In this document: piece after piece, positions 1 through 6,477 of the stretch | Layout of the letters: every line of letters begins with the position of its first letter | How positions within the stretch are numbered: position 1 is the stretch's first letter | From: Gaiellasilicea sp051005735 | GTDB lineage: Bacteria > Actinomycetota > Thermoleophilia > Gaiellales > Gaiellaceae | Direction of reading: 5' to 3' | DNA length: 21,828 nucleotides | Assembly (NCBI GenBank): GCA_051005735.1 | Contig: JBPCJB010000011.1 | Span: forward strand, 1 to 21,828 | Notes under the pieces: model-generated | Seen by the model: the letters and a program-made list of their open reading frames with translations, nothing else | What the model was told of the DNA's origin: nothing | Database searches by the model: none | Made by a program: the position numbers and the translations under genes

Positions 1-2
1 AG

Positions 3-359
3 CTGGCCGCGTCGCCGGCGGGCGCGCTCTCGCACGGCCGGCGCCGCCAGCTCGACGTCGCGGTGTCCCTGGCCACCGATCCCAAGCTCGTCCTGATGGA
101 CGAGCCGACAGCGGGAATGTCCAACGACGAGGCGAGGTCGTTCCTCGCCATGATCGCGACGCTGCCTGAATCGCTGACCATCCTCATGGTCGAGCACGAC
201 ATGGATGTCGTCTTCGAGCTCGCGACATGGATCTCGGTTCTCGACGCCGGCCGGCTGATAGCCGACGGAACGCCGGAGGTGATCCGCCGCTCGCAGGCGG
301 TCCAGGACGCGTATCTCGGCGAGGGGGAGCACATCGCGGAGCTCTTCAGGCGCGCGTGA
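3..359 (+). CDS. livG: LivG-type ABC transporter ATP-binding protein, C-terminal fragment (5' end outside window)
   Basis: The reading frame is open from the first bases of the window, so the N-terminal half with Walker A is missing. What remains starts just before the ABC signature (LSHGRRRQLDVA), followed by Walker B (LVLMDEPTAGM) with its catalytic Glu, and the H-loop (MVEHDMDVVF). The tail (LDAGRLIADGTPEVIR...DAYLGEGE) is typical of LivG/LivF, the paired cytoplasmic ATPases of branched-chain amino acid-type importers. This transporter family also imports aromatic acids and amides, so the substrate cannot be read from this fragment. The stop overlaps the next start by one base (TGATG), so the two ATPases are translationally coupled. 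The LivG rather than LivF assignment rests on gene order and the GMSNDEA stretch after Walker B. Confidence 0.9.
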   Translation: MAASPAGALSHGRRRQLDVAVSLATDPKLVLMDEPTAGMSNDEARSFLAMIATLPESLTILMVEHDMDVVFELATWISVLDAGRLIADGTPEVIRRSQAVQDAYLGEGEHIAELFRRA

Positions 360-1066
360 TGGCGGAAGCGCTGCTGGACATTCGCAACCTGCGGGCCGGC
401 TACCGCCGCAGCCTCGTCCTCCAGGGCGTCGATCTCGCGGTTGCGGAGGGCGCTGTCGTGGCTCTGCTCGGACGCAACGGCGTCGGCAAGACGACGCTCG
501 TCCACGCGGTCATGGGGCTCGTCCGGCCCTCGGCGGGGTCGATCCGCCTCGCCGGGAGAGAACTGGCCGGGCGCACGCCCGACGAGATCTCGCGCAGCGG
601 GATCGCGCTCGTTCCGCAGGGGCGGCGGATCTTCTCTCGGCTGAGCGTGGAGGAGAACCTCAAGCTCGCGTACCGGTCGCGGGCCGGCCGGTACGACCTG
701 AACGCCGTCTACGAACTGCTCCCGCGCCTGTACGAGCGCCGCCGCAATCGCGGCCACCAGCTCTCCGGCGGCGAGCAGCAGATGCTGGCGATCGGCCGGG
801 CGCTGCTCGCGGACGCCCGACTCGTGCTCCTCGACGAGCCGTCGGAGGGACTCGCACCCAGGATCGTCGACCAGATCACCGGGCTGATCGCGGGCCTGCG
901 CGAGCACGGGCTCTCGGCTCTGCTCGTCGAGCAGAACCTCCGGGTCGCGCTGACGCTCGCGGATGAGGTCAACGTCATGGCGAAGGGCGAGATCGTCTAC
1001 CGGGCGAGCGCCGAGGAGTTCCGAGCCGACCCGAAGGCGGCCCGGACGCTGCTCGGCGTCGGCTAG
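359..1066 (+). CDS. livF: LivF-type ABC transporter ATP-binding protein
   Basis: A complete 235-residue protein, the usual LivF size. Walker A (GRNGVGKTT, about residues 38-46), a LivF-type Q-loop (VPQGRRIFSRLSVEENL), the signature LSGGEQQ, Walker B (LVLLDEPSEGL) and an H-loop near VEQN are all present, so it should be an active ATPase. The ATG overlaps the upstream stop (TGATG). A longer frame reaching back to 227 is open but reads through livG in another frame and lacks family sequence. It would pair with the upstream LivG-type ATPase to power a LivHM permease whose genes are not in view. An 85-base gap holding a TATA-rich inverted repeat separates it from the dehalogenase-like gene, so a new transcript may begin there. 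Confidence 0.93.
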   Translation: MAEALLDIRNLRAGYRRSLVLQGVDLAVAEGAVVALLGRNGVGKTTLVHAVMGLVRPSAGSIRLAGRELAGRTPDEISRSGIALVPQGRRIFSRLSVEENLKLAYRSRAGRYDLNAVYELLPRLYERRRNRGHQLSGGEQQMLAIGRALLADARLVLLDEPSEGLAPRIVDQITGLIAGLREHGLSALLVEQNLRVALTLADEVNVMAKGEIVYRASAEEFRADPKAARTLLGVG

Positions 1067-1080
1067 AACCGCGACCGCCT

Positions 1081-1103
1081 CCGGTATATGCTTTATATGC
1101 CGG
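1081..1103. promoter_or_regulatory. TATA-rich inverted repeat / candidate operator upstream of the dehalogenase-like gene
   Basis: Between livF and the crotonase-family gene lies an imperfect inverted repeat with arms CCGGTATAT and ATATGCCGG around a 5-base centre; eight of the nine arm pairs match. The A/T run is conspicuous in this GC-rich window. It could serve both as a -10-like element (TTTATAT or TATATG) and as a repressor site. The 9-mer CGGTATATG recurs exactly, on the opposite strand, at 8651-8659, and a variant occurs at 13105-13113. Pseudo-palindromes with GTATAC-like cores are common operators of GntR/FadR-family regulators, and one is encoded at 4640-5389. The operator role is inferred. 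Confidence 0.5.
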
Positions 1104-1151
1104 TACGTCATCAGAGCGAGCCTGAGCCCAACGAAAAGGAGCCGAGCGACG

Positions 1152-1964
1152 ATGCCCGAGTACGAGCGAATATCTCTCGACGTCGCGGATGGTGTCGCGA
1201 CGCTGACCTTCACGGTGCCGGAGCTGTCGAATGCCCTCGACATCGACGCTCTCCAGGAGGTGATGGACGCCCTCTACCGGATCGAGAAGCGTGACGACGT
1301 CGGGGCGCTCGTGCTGACCGGCGAAGGTGACAGGGCGTTCTGTGCGGGGATCAATCTCAAGGAGGTTCCGCTCGACGCCGGCGAGGCCGAGATCGACCAT
1401 CACTTCCGCTACAAGGCGATGTGGTGGCACCAGTTCATGCACAAGTTGATCCGGATCCGGCTGCCGGTCCTGTCGGCCGTCAACGGCGTCGCCGCGGGCG
1501 GTGGCTTCGGGATCGTGCTCGCCTCAGACATGGCCGTCTGCGTCGATTCGGCGCGCTTTCTCTGCACCTGGCACGCGAACGGCGTCGCAAACGACGGCGC
1601 CACGAGCTACACGCTGGCGAAGATCGTCGGCTTCCGGCGCGCGATGGAGTTGATGCTGACGAACCAGACGGTCGGCGCCGAGCAGGCACTCGAATGGGGC
1701 ATCGTCAATCGCGTCTACTCGCAGGCCGATTTCGCCGAGCACGTGGCGACGATCGCCGCCGATCTCGCGGCCGGGCCGACGCACCTGCAGGCGATGGCGA
1801 AGGAGCGCTTCCACATGGGTTGGCGGCAGTCGATTGAGGAGTGCACCGAGTACGAGATCCAGAACATCATGGACTCGCTCGAGCACCCCTATTTCCAGGC
1901 CAGCCTGCGTCGGTTCGTGAACAAGGAGGGCAAGAACGATCAGGTGAAGGTGAGATTGCCGTGA
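1152..1964 (+). CDS. 4-chlorobenzoyl-CoA dehalogenase-like crotonase-family enzyme
   Basis: A 270-residue crotonase-fold protein with a clear ribosome site (AAAAGGAG) before the ATG. The acyl-CoA oxyanion-hole segments are present (AFCAGINL, residues 62-69; NGVAAGGG, 111-118). The two catalytic glutamates of enoyl-CoA hydratase are absent: GGGFGIVLASD replaces GGGxELA, and TWHANG replaces PEI. Instead it has WWHQ (His93), TWH (Trp140) and NDGATSY (Asp148). These correspond, at a constant offset of three, to His90, Trp137 and the nucleophile Asp145 of the 269-residue Pseudomonas CBS3 4-chlorobenzoyl-CoA dehalogenase as I recall it. The tail (PTHLQAMAKERFHMGW, EECTEYEIQN) also matches that enzyme. 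Expected role: hydrolytic removal of a para-halide from an aryl-CoA through an aspartyl-aryl intermediate. Its stop overlaps the ligase start (GTGA). The family call is strong; the exact substrate is inferred. Confidence 0.8.
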   Translation: MPEYERISLDVADGVATLTFTVPELSNALDIDALQEVMDALYRIEKRDDVGALVLTGEGDRAFCAGINLKEVPLDAGEAEIDHHFRYKAMWWHQFMHKLIRIRLPVLSAVNGVAAGGGFGIVLASDMAVCVDSARFLCTWHANGVANDGATSYTLAKIVGFRRAMELMLTNQTVGAEQALEWGIVNRVYSQADFAEHVATIAADLAAGPTHLQAMAKERFHMGWRQSIEECTEYEIQNIMDSLEHPYFQASLRRFVNKEGKNDQVKVRLP

Positions 1965-3556
1965 TCGCCACTGAGGAAGCGCTCCCGCCCGGCTTCCTCG
2001 AGATTCCCGAGCGGCTGAACATCGCCGACCGGATCGTGAGCAGGCACGTGCGGGAAGGACGGGGCGGCCGGCCGGCGCTGCACTGCGGCGACGAGTCGCT
2101 CACGTACGCGCAACTCGACGAGCGCTGCAACCGCGCCGGCAATGCGCTCCTCGCGCTCGGTGTCGAGCGTGGCGACCGGTTCGTGATCCGGGCGCCGAAC
2201 TCCCTCGACTACGCCGCCACGTTCCTTGGCGGGATGAAGATCGGCGCGGTTCCGATTCCCTCGAACACGCTCTTCCGCGCCTGGGAGGTCGGGCACACGA
2301 TCGAGAACAGCGACTCGAAGCTCGTCCTCACGAGCGCTGACGTGCGCGACCCGGTGGACGAGGTGGCGCCACAATGCCCGACCCCGCCCCACGTCCTCCT
2401 GCTCGAGTCGGAGTTCGCCGACCTGATGTCGAGGGCAGCGCCCGAGCTCGATGCCGCCGACACGGGTGCGAACGATCCCGCGTACGCGATCTACACGTCG
2501 GGCTCGACCGGCAAGCCGAAGGGGGTCGAGCACGCGCACCGGATGATCGTCGCGGCGGGCGACCCGGTCGTCCACGTTCAGCTCGGGCTGACCGCCGACG
2601 ACCACATGATGGTGCCGATCGAGCTCAGCTCTCTGATCACCCTCGACTTCAGCATCTTCTGGCCGCTCGCGGCCGGAGGGCAGGGATCGCTCTTCAGCGG
2701 CCGCTTCGACCCGGCGCGCTTCCTCGCCGAGGTGGAGCGGCGAAGGCTGACGATCTTCATGGGCGTGCCGACGATGTTCCGGTTCCTGCTCACCGTCCCC
2801 AATCTCGAGCAGTACGACCTGAGCTCGGTGCGGATGACCCTCGTCGGCGGCGAGCCGCTGCCCGAGGACACCTATCGGGCCGTCAAGCGGACGCTCGGCT
2901 TCGAGATGTACGAGATGATCGGCTCGACCGAGGGGCACCCGTACATCGCCAACGTCCTCGGCCGCCCCCCGAAGGTCGGCTCGATGGGGATCGCGCTCGA
3001 GGGAAGGCGCTGCACGATCCGCGGCGACGACGGGCGCGAGCTTCCCGCCGGCGAGATCGGCCATCTTTGCCTCGCCTCCGCCGATCCGGCGCTCGCGCTC
3101 GGCTACCGCAAGCAGGAGGAGCAGTGGCAGGCGATGCACCGGGACGGCTGGTTCTACTCCGGCGATCTCGCCCACCGGGACGAGAACGGTTACTTCTGGT
3201 TCCACTCGCGTGCAGACGACATGATCCTGAGCCGCGCCTACCGCATCTCGCCCGGTGAGGTCGAGTCCGCGACGATGGAGCACCCGGACGTCCTCGAGTC
3301 CGGCGTCGTCGGCGTCCCGGATCCCGAGCTGGGTCAGCGGGTCCGGGCATACGTCGTCCTGAAGCCGGGCCGCGAGCCCTCCGACGAGCTGGCCGACGAG
3401 ATCTGCGAGATCGTCCGGACGGTGATCGCGCCGTACAAGGCGCCGAAGGAGATCGAGTTCGTGTCCGAGCTCCCGAAGACGATGAGCGGCAAGATCCAGC
3501 GCAAGGTGCTGCGCGAGCGTGCGGCGGGCGACGCCGGCAGGCCCGAGACCGACTAG
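1961..3556 (+). CDS. AMP-forming acyl/aryl-CoA ligase (benzoate-CoA ligase-like; candidate halobenzoate-CoA ligase)
   Basis: 531 residues from a GTG that overlaps the upstream TGA (GTGA); a longer in-frame extension to 1841 lies wholly inside the previous gene. Adenylate-forming motifs run in order: P-loop YTSGSTGKPKG (178-188), GSTEG (321-325), YSGDLAH (399-405), hinge region SRADDMILSRAYRISPGEVE (416-435) and the catalytic lysine in SGKIQRK (Lys511). It activates a carboxylic acid to acyl-AMP and then acyl-CoA in the cytoplasm. The overall layout recalls benzoate-CoA ligases more than long-chain fatty acyl ligases. One oddity: the usual Gly of the A8 motif (GYR) is Ala here (AYR). Coupling to a dehalogenase-like partner suggests it makes that enzyme's aryl-CoA substrate, as 4-chlorobenzoate-CoA ligase does. 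Its TAG shares CTAG with the convergent esterase stop. Confidence 0.88.
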   Translation: MIATEEALPPGFLEIPERLNIADRIVSRHVREGRGGRPALHCGDESLTYAQLDERCNRAGNALLALGVERGDRFVIRAPNSLDYAATFLGGMKIGAVPIPSNTLFRAWEVGHTIENSDSKLVLTSADVRDPVDEVAPQCPTPPHVLLLESEFADLMSRAAPELDAADTGANDPAYAIYTSGSTGKPKGVEHAHRMIVAAGDPVVHVQLGLTADDHMMVPIELSSLITLDFSIFWPLAAGGQGSLFSGRFDPARFLAEVERRRLTIFMGVPTMFRFLLTVPNLEQYDLSSVRMTLVGGEPLPEDTYRAVKRTLGFEMYEMIGSTEGHPYIANVLGRPPKVGSMGIALEGRRCTIRGDDGRELPAGEIGHLCLASADPALALGYRKQEEQWQAMHRDGWFYSGDLAHRDENGYFWFHSRADDMILSRAYRISPGEVESATMEHPDVLESGVVGVPDPELGQRVRAYVVLKPGREPSDELADEICEIVRTVIAPYKAPKEIEFVSELPKTMSGKIQRKVLRERAAGDAGRPETD

Positions 3557-4545
3557 CCGCGGAGGATGCGACCGAGCAGCTCGAGACCCTCCGCCGAGCC
3601 GGCGATCCCGTGCGGCACGTTCGGCGGATGGTGAACCGTGACGCGCGGCGAGCGGGCGGCCCGCAGCCGGCTCACGTAGTCCGCCGCCTGCGCCACCGCG
3701 CTCGTCGGGTCCTGACCGCCGAGAATGAACGCGACGCGCGTGCGCGGGTGAAAGAAGTCGTTGCCGCCGGTCGCGATCCCGTCGCTCGTCCAGCGGGCGC
3801 GGAAGGACTCGTCGCCGCTCGCACAGGGACCCTTCCCGCGGGCGAATCCGTACGACCCGTCGATCTTGCCGGCGGGGAGCGCGTAGGCCCGATCGTCGCC
3901 GAGACAGCCTCTTGCGAGCGCCGCATGCGGCGGCCCGCCCGTCGGAACGACGGCGTCGAGCACGGTCTCGAGACCGAAGTGACTGAGCGCGTAGGCGACC
4001 TGGGTCGCGCCACCGCTGTTTCCGGTGACGCAGAACCCGCAGCGGCCGACCGTCACGGGGCTCAGGCGCAGCGGTCCGAAGAGACGATCGTGAGCCCACT
4101 TGATGACGGTCGCCGGCCGGCACGCCAGCCGGGCGGGACCGACGCGCTCACCGGCGGCGCTCTCCATCCAGCTGTCGAGCCAACGCACCTGGACGAGGGT
4201 GAAGCCGTCACGGCGGAGCTTCGCGAAGAAGTCGACGCTCTCGCCGCGGTCACTCCAGTACCCCGTGCCGTCGCCGCCGCTGAAGAACAAGAGGACGCCG
4301 CGCGGCTTCCCGGTCGCGGGCGCCGTTGCGAGCAGGCCGCGCGCCGGATCCGAGACGCCGGGGCAGCGCACGCTGAACGTGCGCGCGGTGAAGCCGGACG
4401 GAGCTTCGGAGCTCGACCCGGTGAGCGCGAGCGAACCGAGCGAGAGCGGACGGACAGCGAACGACGAGGCCTGGCCCACGGCCGCTGTCAGCGCGAGCGC
4501 TGCGCCGAGGACGCAGAGCGAGCCGATCCCGGATCCGAGCCTCAT
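3553..4545 (-). CDS. Secreted alpha/beta-hydrolase (esterase-like), function unknown
   Basis: 330 residues beginning with an ATG preceded by GAGAAGG. Residues 1-27 form a Sec signal peptide (basic start, Leu/Ala-rich core, AVGQASS). The rest is an alpha/beta-hydrolase: LLFFSGGDGTGYW (oxyanion loop, about 85-97), nucleophile elbow GNSGG (Ser177), a likely acid in FILGGQDP (Asp279) and a likely base in NVPHGI (His312). Six Cys lie after the signal, in keeping with disulfides in an exported protein. It probably hydrolyses an ester or a similar bond outside the membrane, but I do not recognise a characterised subfamily. The only link to neighbours is position: it ends convergently on the ligase (shared CTAG stops) and starts about 95 bases after the GntR gene on the same strand, so it may or may not be co-transcribed with it. 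Confidence 0.75.
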   Translation of the reverse strand: MRLGSGIGSLCVLGAALALTAAVGQASSFAVRPLSLGSLALTGSSSEAPSGFTARTFSVRCPGVSDPARGLLATAPATGKPRGVLLFFSGGDGTGYWSDRGESVDFFAKLRRDGFTLVQVRWLDSWMESAAGERVGPARLACRPATVIKWAHDRLFGPLRLSPVTVGRCGFCVTGNSGGATQVAYALSHFGLETVLDAVVPTGGPPHAALARGCLGDDRAYALPAGKIDGSYGFARGKGPCASGDESFRARWTSDGIATGGNDFFHPRTRVAFILGGQDPTSAVAQAADYVSRLRAARSPRVTVHHPPNVPHGIAGSAEGLELLGRILRG

Positions 4546-4551
4546 ATCCTT

Positions 4552-4591
4552 CTCCGATCGTTGTCGACGAATGAAATATGCCGGATCGGAG
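4552..4591. repeat. Inverted repeat in the esterase leader region
   Basis: Perfect 8-base arms CTCCGATC (4552-4559) and GATCGGAG (4584-4591) flank a 24-base centre, in the 94-base gap between the GntR gene and the esterase. The centre holds AAATATGCCGG, which shares the 9-mer ATATGCCGG with the inverted repeat at 1081-1103. It may be an operator, a leader hairpin overlapping the esterase ribosome site, or chance. There is no T-run to suggest a terminator. Confidence 0.3.
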
Positions 4592-4639
4592 TCAGCGCGG
4601 CGTCAACGCCACGTAAGTGCCCTGTAAACGAGCGAGCCG

Positions 4640-5389
4640 CTACGCCCGGCCGTTGCCGTCCGTCGCACCCGCGACGGCGAAGTCTCCATCGCCGAGCGTG
4701 AACCCCTTGATCGCCTCGGAGTCGAGATAGGACTGCACCCGCTCCCGAAAGAGCCGCACGTGTGCGGTCGCGACGCGCTCCGCCTCGTCGGCGTCGTGAG
4801 CCGTCAGGGCAGCGATCATCTCGTCGTGGTGCCGACACACGGCTCCGAAGTGGTCGTCCAGCTGACCCCACTCGCCGTCCCCGCCGCCGCCGAAGCAGAG
4901 ATACGCGAGGCGCTGACCCTGGTCGTGAATCGATTCGGCCATGCTCTCCAGGTGCTGGTTGCGCGCGGCCGCCGCCTCGAGCCGGTGCAGCTCGGCGTTC
5001 GCGGCGGTTATCGCGAGATGGTCGCGTTGCTCGATCGCGGTCGCGACGGTTGCCGCCTGTCGCGACAGCCGCTCGATATCCTCGGCGGTCGCCCGCCGCG
5101 CGGCGAGGCGGGCGACGGCCTTCGCCAGGACGACGTGCGCCTCGAAGAGATGCGTGATGTCGATCAGGTCCAGCGGACGAACGATGAATCCCGCCTTGGT
5201 CCGGATGTCGACGAGACCTTCGGCGCCGAGCAGGAAGATCGCATCGCGCACCGGCGTCCGGCTGAAGGCCAGCTCGACGCTGAGCTGGTAGTCGTCGATC
5301 CGCTGCCCCGGCTCGAGCTCGAGCGTGATGATCCGCCGCTTGATCTCGTCGTAGGCCCGCTGCATCAGCAGGCGATCCTTCCGCGGCAT
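4640..5389 (-). CDS. GntR-family transcriptional regulator, FCD (FadR/VanR-type) subfamily
   Basis: 249 residues. Residues about 10-75 are the winged helix-turn-helix of GntR (AYDEIKRRIITLELEPGQRI, then LAFSRTPVRDAI and GLVDIRTKAGFIV). Residues about 80-225 are an all-helical FCD effector domain with the usual metal-ligand pattern: Asn/Asp and His in NAELH, a later His in HHDEM and another in TAHVRLF. Such proteins are usually repressors released by a small carboxylate or acyl-CoA ligand. It follows the alcohol dehydrogenase by 41 bases and is probably the last gene of the acyl-CoA synthetase-dehydrogenase-regulator operon. An AGAGGG stretch precedes the ATG. It is the only transcription factor in the window and hence the best candidate to bind the related TATA-rich sites at 1081, 8652 and 13101. 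The last about 25 residues are low-complexity and probably disordered. Confidence 0.93.
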   Translation of the reverse strand: MPRKDRLLMQRAYDEIKRRIITLELEPGQRIDDYQLSVELAFSRTPVRDAIFLLGAEGLVDIRTKAGFIVRPLDLIDITHLFEAHVVLAKAVARLAARRATAEDIERLSRQAATVATAIEQRDHLAITAANAELHRLEAAAARNQHLESMAESIHDQGQRLAYLCFGGGGDGEWGQLDDHFGAVCRHHDEMIAALTAHDADEAERVATAHVRLFRERVQSYLDSEAIKGFTLGDGDFAVAGATDGNGRA

Positions 5390-5430
5390 CTTCGGCCCTC
5401 TCTCGCGCGAGTCGTGGTCCCAATCGCAGC

Positions 5431-6477
5431 TTAACGCTCAGGCTGCAGCGTCATCCTGCCGATGTTCGCCCGGTCGCCCAGCATCCGGTGCGCATCGGCT
5501 GCCCGTTCGAGAGGAAGAACGTCGCCGATCACGGGCTTGATCCGCCCCAAGGCGATCAGTTCGAGGATCGTGGCGAGCTCCCCGGTGGACGGGCTCGCCA
5601 CGCCGTAGATCTCGGTCTCGCGGTAGAGCATCCGGGCGACGCTGACTTTCGTCGGCTCGATTCCGAGCTCACCGATGAAGACGAGCCGGCCTCCGCGCGC
5701 GAGCGCACGCAGGCTGAGGCTGCTGGTCGCCTGGCCGACGCAGTCGAGCACGACCTCGACGCCACGTCCGTGCGTGAGCTCCCGCACCCGTTCGAGCACG
5801 TCGTCGCGCGAGCCCGAGAGAACCTCGTCGGCGCCGTTCGCCTCGATCAGCGCCGTCTTGGCAGGCGAGGTCGTGGCCGCGAGCACCCGCGCCCCGGCGA
5901 GCGCCGCAAGCTGGACGGAGTGGATGCCGGCGCCGCCGCCGGCGCCCGTCACGAGCACCGTGTCCCCCGGCCGGACGCGCGCCTTTTCCCGTACCCCTCG
6001 GAAGACGGCACCGAGGACGCAGCCGGCGATCGTCGCGGCTTCGTCCGCGACCCCGGCGGGGATCTCGCACAGGCTTACGGTCGGGAGGGCGACGTATTCC
6101 GCGTAGCCGCCGTTCCGCTCCACACCGGCGGCCTGTACGTTCGTGCAGAAGACGCTGCGCTCGTCGCGACAGTAGTAGCAGTGGCCGCAGGGGAGGCGAA
6201 ACGTCGACGCCACGCGCACGCCGGGGGCGAAAGCGGTCACGTTGCGACCTCGGTCGACGACCTCGCCGGCGATCTCGTGCCCGAGGATCAGCGGCAGCTC
6301 GATTCCCGGGCGGACGCCGCTCCTGACGATCGAGTCGAGGAAGCACACCGAGCAGGCGCGCACGCGTACGAGAACCTCGTCCGGCTCCGGCTCGGGGACC
6401 CGCACCTCCCGGGGCGGACCGAGGACCTCCGGCCCGCCGAACGATTCGAGCACGACCGCCCGCATGGTTTCAGCCAT
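5431..6477 (-). CDS. Zinc-dependent alcohol dehydrogenase (MDR superfamily)
   Basis: 348 residues, full length for the medium-chain dehydrogenase family. The GroES-like N-terminal domain carries the catalytic zinc set: Cys45 in CSVCFLD, His67-Glu68 in GHEIAGE, and Cys153. The structural-zinc lobe has Cys97, Cys100, Cys103 and Cys111 (CGHCYYC...C). The Rossmann part begins VLVTGAGGGAG (about 174-184), an NAD(P)-binding glycine loop. It should interconvert an alcohol and an aldehyde or ketone, or reduce an enoyl thioester, in the cytoplasm. Its ATG overlaps the synthetase stop by one base (TGATG), so the two enzymes are made together. A plausible logic is alcohol or aldehyde processing beside an acyl-CoA/acid interconversion. 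The substrate cannot be told from sequence. Confidence 0.92.
   Translation of the reverse strand: MAETMRAVVLESFGGPEVLGPPREVRVPEPEPDEVLVRVRACSVCFLDSIVRSGVRPGIELPLILGHEIAGEVVDRGRNVTAFAPGVRVASTFRLPCGHCYYCRDERSVFCTNVQAAGVERNGGYAEYVALPTVSLCEIPAGVADEAATIAGCVLGAVFRGVREKARVRPGDTVLVTGAGGGAGIHSVQLAALAGARVLAATTSPAKTALIEANGADEVLSGSRDDVLERVRELTHGRGVEVVLDCVGQATSSLSLRALARGGRLVFIGELGIEPTKVSVARMLYRETEIYGVASPSTGELATILELIALGRIKPVIGDVLPLERAADAHRMLGDRANIGRMTLQPER

Noticed and set aside
227..358. N-terminal extension of the LivF-type ATPase
   Set aside because: It is livG read in another frame, rich in Arg/Gly and without ABC sequence; the ATG at 359 has the usual TGATG overlap.
1152..3556. Carnitine-type CaiD/CaiC pair (hydratase plus CoA ligase)
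   Set aside because: The crotonase lacks the hydratase glutamates and carries the dehalogenase His/Trp/Asp set; the ligase looks more like benzoate-CoA ligases.
1940..4123. Very long minus-strand open frame (over 700 codons)
   Set aside because: It runs antisense to the CoA ligase and shares bases with the esterase in another frame; composition is Arg/Asp/Glu-heavy with no family motifs, a usual effect of high GC content.
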